Assembly: GCA_964504195.1 (NCBI GenBank)
Contig: CAZDDI010000096.1
Span: 1 to 10,285 of the forward strand
Direction of reading: 5' to 3'
Length of the DNA: 10,285 nucleotides
DNA from: CAZDDI01 sp964504195
GTDB taxonomy: Bacteria; Chloroflexota; Anaerolineae; B4-G1; SLSP01
This document shows positions 6,837-10,285 of this stretch, piece by piece. How positions within the stretch are numbered: the stretch's first letter is position 1; each line of letters starts with the position of its first letter. A program made the translations under genes and the position numbers. Below the pieces are notes generated by a model. That model made no database searches and was not told the origin of the DNA. It saw only the letters and a program-made list of their open reading frames with translations.

Positions 6837-7663
6837 TACGGCTCCCCGGTTGGATCCCAGGTGCAGTGATACCGCTCGTCGAAGGCGTCCAGGCGGCACA
6901 TATCCTCAGTGGCAATCTCGAAGTCGTACACAGCCGCGTTCTCGCGGATGCGCTGCGCGTTGGCGGATTTGGGGATCACGCCGATGCCGTGTTGCAGCAC
7001 CCAGCGGATGAGGATTTGCGCCGGGGTTTTATCATACTTGCGGGCGATTTTCAATAGGTGCGGATCGCGCAGCCGCTCGCCTTTGGTGAGCGGGCTGTAG
7101 GCCACCAGCGCGATACCGTGTGCGGTGCAGAAATTGAGCAGCTCCCGTTGGTACAGCCAGGGGTGAAACTCCACCTGATTGACGGCGGGGACAATCTTCG
7201 CGTAGTCAAGCAGCTCTTCCAGATGCCGCACCGTGTAATTGCTCACGCCGATAGCACGCACCGCGCCCTCCGTGTAGAGCGTTTCCAGCGCGCGCCAGCT
7301 TTCGCGCCGCTGTTCTGAGACGGGCCAGTGGATGAGATACAGATCCACGACGCCCAAAGCGAGCCGTTCCTGGCTCGCGTGGAACGCGGCGCGCGCCCGG
7401 TCATAGCCGTGATCGCTGTTCCACAGCTTGGTGGTGACAAAGACCGCCTCGCGGGGGAGGCCGCTGGCGCGCATTGCCTGGCCCACCTCGTGCTCGTTGC
7501 CGTAGAACGTGGCTGTGTCAATGTGGCGATAGCCTGCCTCTAGCGCCCACGTCACCGCATTGACGCACGTTTCCCCGTGCGCCTGATACACCCCCAGCCC
7601 CAACATCGGCATCGTCACGTCGCTGTTGAGCGTGAGTGTGGTGTTCAGTGCAAGCGTTTCCAT
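6836..7663 (-). CDS. Aldo/keto reductase (AKR superfamily)
   Basis: This is an NAD(P)H-dependent reductase of aldehydes or ketones, 275 aa, a near-complete TIM barrel. The catalytic tetrad is intact: D49 in YRHIDTATFYGNE, Y54, K79 in VTTKLWN and H112 in LYLIHWPVS. Further signatures are AIGVSNYTVRHLEEL (137-151), VNQVEFHPWLYQRELL (161-176) and the NADPH 2'-phosphate site IPKSANAQRIREN (230-242). This matches the short bacterial AKR group that includes 2,5-diketo-gluconate reductases and methylglyoxal reductases such as YvgN; the natural substrate cannot be assigned. The reading frame has an ATG at 7678, but a good ribosome binding site AAGGAG (7670-7675) lies 6 nt before the ATG at 7663, and the 7678 ATG has none. 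Its stop touches the palindrome downstream; a heptamer array lies upstream. Confidence 0.95.
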   Translation of the reverse strand: METLALNTTLTLNSDVTMPMLGLGVYQAHGETCVNAVTWALEAGYRHIDTATFYGNEHEVGQAMRASGLPREAVFVTTKLWNSDHGYDRARAAFHASQERLALGVVDLYLIHWPVSEQRRESWRALETLYTEGAVRAIGVSNYTVRHLEELLDYAKIVPAVNQVEFHPWLYQRELLNFCTAHGIALVAYSPLTKGERLRDPHLLKIARKYDKTPAQILIRWVLQHGIGVIPKSANAQRIRENAAVYDFEIATEDMCRLDAFDERYHCTWDPTGEP

Positions 7664-7669
7664 AGCAAT

Positions 7670-7675
7670 CTCCTT
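7670..7675 (-). promoter_or_regulatory. Ribosome binding site fixing the aldo/keto reductase start
   Basis: AAGGAG on the minus strand, 6 nt before the ATG at 7663. It overlaps the alternative ATG at 7678 reading frame, which argues against the longer protein. Confidence 0.8.
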
Positions 7676-7678
7676 CAT

Positions 7679-7752
7679 TTACTGCGTAATGCGTACTGCG
7701 TAAATTTTCTTGTTACGCATTACGCATTACGCAGTACGCAGTACGCAGTACG
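7679..7752. repeat. Inverted heptamer array (TACGCAT / TACGCAG) able to form a long hairpin
   Basis: The right arm is five consecutive heptamers, TACGCAT x2 then TACGCAG x3, at 7714-7748 plus a partial unit TACG. The left arm (7679-7703) holds three units of the same two variants in inverted orientation. Pairing 7680-7703 with 7713-7736 gives over 20 bp with one internal mismatch and a ~9-nt loop. It fills most of the 91-bp gap between the nuclease stop (7755) and the aldo/keto reductase start. No T-run follows, so termination is not evident. Confidence 0.9.
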
Positions 7753-7754
7753 TT

Positions 7755-8312
7755 TCACTTTCCCCACTCATGTCGCCGGATCGTCCCGTCCTCGTACACC
7801 CGCACGGTCTCGAAGCGCACACGCCCGGCGGCGACGGCCTCCGCGATGCGCCGCTGGCCGGTGGTGAGCATACTCTTGCCCTGTTTGATATCCAACAGCA
7901 CGATCTCCAACGCCTCGCCATTGCCGCCGTTATCTTTCACCTCAGTATAGCCATCGAAAACTACATAATCAATCGGATCGCCCAGGAAGCGGGCATCGGC
8001 GGGGAGATACGCGAATCCCGGCAGCAGCGGCGCGAGCTGCTCCGCCAGCTTGCCCTTGAGCACGGCGCGGCTCTGTGCCGTGCTCTCCCGCCGCGCCAGC
8101 GTGATCTCTTCCTGCTGCCCCGCCTTGAGCGCGCTGAGCTGATGCTCATACGCCTGGATCAACCGCTCCCGGTCAGTGCGCGCGCGGATTTCCAGCGCTT
8201 CCAGCAGATCCGCGCGGAGCGTTTGCTTCTCCGCCTCCCACCGGCTGCGCAAGACGATGGTCGCCAGCACCGCGCCCAGCAATAGCCCTACAATCAGCAA
8301 AAGATAATCCAT
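7755..8312 (-). CDS. Membrane-anchored Holliday-junction-resolvase-related endonuclease domain protein
   Basis: The 185-aa protein has three parts. Residues 3-21 (YLLLIVGLLLGAVLATIVL) form one N-terminal membrane helix. Residues ~24-80 are charged and helical, probably coiled coil. Residues 81-185 match, from memory, the Endonuc_Holl family: SRAVLKGKLAEQLAPLLPGF (E91), ARFLGDPIDYVVFDG (D112, D115), EIVLLDIKQGKSMLTTGQRRI (D141-x-K143) and AVAAGRVRFETVRV. This is a PD-(D/E)xK nuclease arrangement with all key residues in place, although the DIK form replaces the more common EVK. DNA cleavage is expected but family function is largely untested. The ATG at 8312 has GAGGA only 2 nt away, within the start of a short repeat. 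It lies between the amidohydrolase (69-bp gap) and the reductase, with no clear link to either. Confidence 0.82.
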   Translation of the reverse strand: MDYLLLIVGLLLGAVLATIVLRSRWEAEKQTLRADLLEALEIRARTDRERLIQAYEHQLSALKAGQQEEITLARRESTAQSRAVLKGKLAEQLAPLLPGFAYLPADARFLGDPIDYVVFDGYTEVKDNGGNGEALEIVLLDIKQGKSMLTTGQRRIAEAVAAGRVRFETVRVYEDGTIRRHEWGK

Positions 8313-8340
8313 AGTCCTCAGTCACGCAGTCGCGTAGTCA
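8313..8340. repeat. Degenerate AGTC(N4) tandem repeat
   Basis: Units AGTCCTC, AGTCACGC, AGTCGCGT and AGTCA follow each other with a 7-8 bp period. Read on the minus strand, the final GAGGA of this array is the only Shine-Dalgarno-like element of the nuclease gene. Confidence 0.6.
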
Positions 8341-8351
8341 TGGCGCGCAAG

Positions 8352-8379
8352 CAACCAGCAACCAGCAACCAGCATCCAG
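8352..8379. repeat. Tandem heptamer array CAACCAG x3 + CATCCAG
   Basis: Three perfect copies of CAACCAG and one CATCCAG in direct tandem, in the 69-bp gap after the amidohydrolase stop (8382-8384). It shares the 7-bp period with the arrays at 67-122 and 7679-7752 but not their sequence. Confidence 0.85.
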
Positions 8380-8381
8380 TT

Positions 8382-9761
8382 TCATTCCCAGTACACCGGC
8401 TCGCGCGCGATGTAACTGCCGCGGCCCTTTTTGCCCACGAATTTGCCATCGCGCACCAGGAACTCACCCCGGCGCAGCACGCTGACCACGCGCCCCTTGA
8501 CGGGCATCCCTTCGTAGGGTGTATACCCGGCGAGGGTGTGCAGCGCCTTGGCGGTGATTGTGCCGTCTGCGTTCGGATCGTACAACACGATGTCCGCATC
8601 CGCGCCGGGCAGGAGCGCGCCCTTGCGCGGCCACAGCCCGTAGATTTGCGCTGGGTTCTGTGCCAGCATCCGTGCCACATCCGGCCAATCTATGTATCCA
8701 CGCTCGACGCCATACGTCGCCACGAGCGGCAACAGCGTCTCCATACCGGGCAAGCCGCCGGGCGTCTGGGTGAAATCATCAGCCGCGAGCTTCTGCTGCC
8801 TGGTGTAATCGCAATGATCGGTGATGATCATATCCACCAGCCCCCGGCTCACCCGCTGCCACAGTTCCGCCGGTTCGCCCGGTTCACGCAGCGGCGGTTG
8901 GAGGATGTAGCGCCAGGGTTCGCTGCCCTCATAGACGCGGTTATCGAGTAGCAGGTATTGCGGCGTGGTCTCGCTGTAGGCGATCTGTCCCCGCGCGCGG
9001 GCCTCGGCGATGAGATCCACCGTGCGCGCGCTGGAATTGTGCGCGATGACTACTGGGGCGTGTACCTCGCCCGCCAGGAAGAGCACGCGCGCGGTCGCCT
9101 CATGCTCGGCCAGGACGGGCCGCGCCGCGCCGTGATAGCGCCAGCCGGTCTGCCCGGCGGCAATGAGCGTCTGCGTTTGCGCCGTCACGATGGCGTCGTT
9201 CTCGCAGTGGACGAGCGTCATCAGCCCGTAGCGCCCGGCGGCTTCGAGCAGGCGTAGCAGCGTGGCGTCATCGGCGTAGTAGTTGGGGCGGTAGGTGGTG
9301 TAGAGCTTAATGCTCGTCGCGCCCAGCTCCGCCAACACCCCTAACTCGTCCTCCTCACCCAGCGCGATGTCGGTGAGCATGACATGGTAGGCGTAATCAA
9401 TCACCGAGGTCTCCGATTCCGCCAGCCGCGCCTCGATGGCCGCGTGCAGGCTTTGTCCCTGGTACTGCGTGGCGAAATCAATCACCGTTGTTACGCCGCC
9501 GCAGGCTGCCGCGCGGCTCTCCGTGAACCAATCGTCGGGCGTCTTGTAGATGCCGGTATCGAGCTGGATGTGGGCGTGCGCGTCAATCACGCCAGGGAGC
9601 ACCAGCAGCCCGGTCGCGTCGAGCTGTTCGATGCCCGGCAGCGTTTCCAGCCCGTAGCCAATCGCGCGGATCGTTTCCCCTTCAAGCAAAAGATCGGCTT
9701 CCAGCAGCCCGTCGGGGGTCACGAGCGTGCCGTTGTGGATGAGCAAGGGTTTTGTGTCCAT
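8382..9761 (-). CDS. Hydantoinase/dihydropyrimidinase-like cyclic amidohydrolase
   Basis: This 459-aa zinc enzyme probably opens a cyclic amide ring, such as a dihydropyrimidine, hydantoin or allantoin. The binuclear metal ligands are all visible: H62 and H64 in GVIDAHAHIQL, the carboxylated lysine K152 in TSIKLYTTY, H185 in LVHCEND, H241 in VIAHNSS and D315 in IITDHCDY. The spacing K152-H185-H241 and the tyrosine five residues after the lysine (Y157) match D-hydantoinase/dihydropyrimidinase more than dihydroorotase or allantoinase. GGLPGMETLLPL (335-346 region) and the C-terminal YTPYEGMPVKGRV stretch also fit. True substrate is uncertain. The ATG at 9761 is chosen because GGAGGTGA (9767-9774) lies 5 nt upstream; the in-frame GTG at 9770 falls inside that site. 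It is the first gene of the minus-strand run and has its own putative promoter. Confidence 0.92.
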   Translation of the reverse strand: MDTKPLLIHNGTLVTPDGLLEADLLLEGETIRAIGYGLETLPGIEQLDATGLLVLPGVIDAHAHIQLDTGIYKTPDDWFTESRAAACGGVTTVIDFATQYQGQSLHAAIEARLAESETSVIDYAYHVMLTDIALGEEDELGVLAELGATSIKLYTTYRPNYYADDATLLRLLEAAGRYGLMTLVHCENDAIVTAQTQTLIAAGQTGWRYHGAARPVLAEHEATARVLFLAGEVHAPVVIAHNSSARTVDLIAEARARGQIAYSETTPQYLLLDNRVYEGSEPWRYILQPPLREPGEPAELWQRVSRGLVDMIITDHCDYTRQQKLAADDFTQTPGGLPGMETLLPLVATYGVERGYIDWPDVARMLAQNPAQIYGLWPRKGALLPGADADIVLYDPNADGTITAKALHTLAGYTPYEGMPVKGRVVSVLRRGEFLVRDGKFVGKKGRGSYIAREPVYWE

Positions 9762-9766
9762 GTAAG

Positions 9767-9774
9767 TCACCTCC
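9767..9774 (-). promoter_or_regulatory. Ribosome binding site fixing the amidohydrolase start
   Basis: GGAGGTGA on the minus strand, a near-perfect anti-16S match, 5 nt before the ATG at 9761. It contains the alternative GTG codon at 9770, which therefore cannot be the start used with this site. Confidence 0.9.
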
Positions 9775-9780
9775 GTTGCA

Positions 9781-9808
9781 ATTATGGCTTAACTTGCGCG
9801 TTTGTCCA
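9781..9808 (-). promoter_or_regulatory. Putative sigma-70-type promoter of the amidohydrolase gene
   Basis: On the minus strand a -35 TGGACA (9803-9808) and a -10 CATAAT (9781-9786) are separated by 16 bp; each matches consensus at 5 of 6 positions. Transcription would start near 9774, leaving a leader of only about 13 nt that is almost entirely the ribosome binding site. Confidence 0.5.
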
Positions 9809-9948
9809 GCGCGGTGCTATCGAGACCTGGCGTTGGTTTCCGTAAGTTTAACCGATGCCTTCAAGTGTTGCTGTGCTTTTGATGCTCTTTGCGATAAAAT
9901 CTACCGTCACGTTTGCACCCTCACGAGAGCACCCAGGGGAAATCATGT

Positions 9949-9954
9949 TATAAT
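9949..9954 (+). promoter_or_regulatory. Isolated perfect -10 box TATAAT
   Basis: A consensus TATAAT on the plus strand, but the position 17 bp upstream (AGAGCA) is not a -35 element and no gene follows inside the window. It could serve a short RNA or a gene beyond the window, or be chance. Confidence 0.2.
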
Positions 9955-10064
9955 TTGCTGAGTGCCTGTCCGAAAATTGCGCTGTCGGGCGAGCTTAATT
10001 GAAACTCGGCGCTGGATTTGATGTAATGTAATTCAAGTTGCCACCTGGGCTGATTCTGAGATTT

Positions 10065-10137
10065 AGGACACGGATTTTACGGATCACACGGATTTTTTCT
10101 GGTTCTTATCCGTAAAATCTGTGCGAATCCGTGTCCT
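10065..10137. repeat. Long inverted repeat with GGACACGGATT ends
   Basis: The outer arms AGGACACGGATT (10065-10076) and AATCCGTGTCCT (10126-10137) are perfectly complementary. Inside, ATTTTACGGAT (10074-10084) is perfectly complementary to 10108-10118. CACACGGATTTT (10085-10096) pairs with 10114-10125 with two mismatches, so alternative folds compete. The CACGGAT core also repeats directly. This is the layout of an interspersed miniature palindromic element; no coding capacity. Confidence 0.88.
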
Positions 10138-10200
10138 ATAAAGGTTCTGGCGAGCAGGGAGCACTGGGTTAATATAGACTCAGTAGATCACGAATCTCTT

Positions 10201-10230
10201 TGTAGTGACCGCTTTAGCGGTTCTCCCGAC
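10201..10230. repeat. Small hairpin, possible truncated GTAGTGACCGCTT...AGCGGT element
   Basis: ACCGCT (10208-10213) and AGCGGT (10216-10221) form a 6-bp stem around TT, preceded by TGTAGTG and followed by TTCTCCCGACGGCTGA. I recall similar two-hairpin elements in Chloroflexota in which the second part closes as a second hairpin ending in CACTAC. Here the second half breaks off after GACGGCTGA, so it looks like a truncated copy. Confidence 0.4.
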
Positions 10231-10285
10231 GGCTGATGAAAATTAAGAAAATAAACCGGAAATAAAACCATTTGCAAGAATCACT

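Larger units (their letters stand above)
9775..10285. other. Gene-free region upstream of the amidohydrolase, rich in repeats
   Basis: No open frame here shows protein-like composition or a supported start on either strand. The region holds the putative amidohydrolase promoter, an isolated TATAAT (9949-9954), a long inverted repeat (10065-10137) and a small hairpin (10208-10221). The last ~60 bp are AT-rich compared with the rest of the window. It probably separates two transcription units. Confidence 0.7.

Overview
The window is GC-rich and reads as a chromosomal stretch of a free-living bacterium. I infer Chloroflexota (Anaerolineae/Chloroflexia-like). The basis is gene content plus dense, varied intergenic repeats: heptamer arrays, a GACCTGGCAGG...CCTGCCAGGTC palindrome and a GGACACGGATT...AATCCGTGTCC inverted repeat, which I recall as common in such genomes. 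No ribosomal RNA, tRNA or phylogenetic marker settles the assignment. No CRISPR, transposase, integrase or phage gene was found.

Layout. Positions 1-3226 carry three plus-strand genes: a cytosolic GH13 alpha-glucan hydrolase, mnmA (tRNA 2-thiouridylase) and a small stand-alone DEDDy 3'-5' exonuclease-like protein. They end at a strong rho-independent terminator (3236-3274). Its T-run also encodes the stop codon of the convergent minus-strand series.

The minus strand (9761 down to 3273) holds seven head-to-tail genes. In transcription order they are a hydantoinase/dihydropyrimidinase-like amidohydrolase, a membrane-anchored Holliday-junction-resolvase-related nuclease, an aldo/keto reductase, an MBL-fold hydrolase, an XdhC/CoxI molybdo-enzyme maturation factor, an APH-fold small-molecule kinase and a DJ-1/YajL-type protein. 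The last two overlap as ATGA. Gaps between the others are 44-91 bp, and three of them hold repeats that can form hairpins or are tandem arrays. The last ~510 bp hold no gene but several repeats.

How the genes fit together. The amidohydrolase and XdhC hint at purine/pyrimidine or hydantoin catabolism, but no molybdenum hydroxylase subunit is present. DJ-1, the aldo/keto reductase and the MBL hydrolase belong to three families that each include reactive-aldehyde detoxification enzymes. A carbonyl-stress neighbourhood is therefore possible but unproven. I see no convincing new multi-gene system. The most unusual signal is non-coding: several intergenic arrays share a 7-bp period but use unrelated heptamers, and a recurrent palindrome sits exactly at stop codons.
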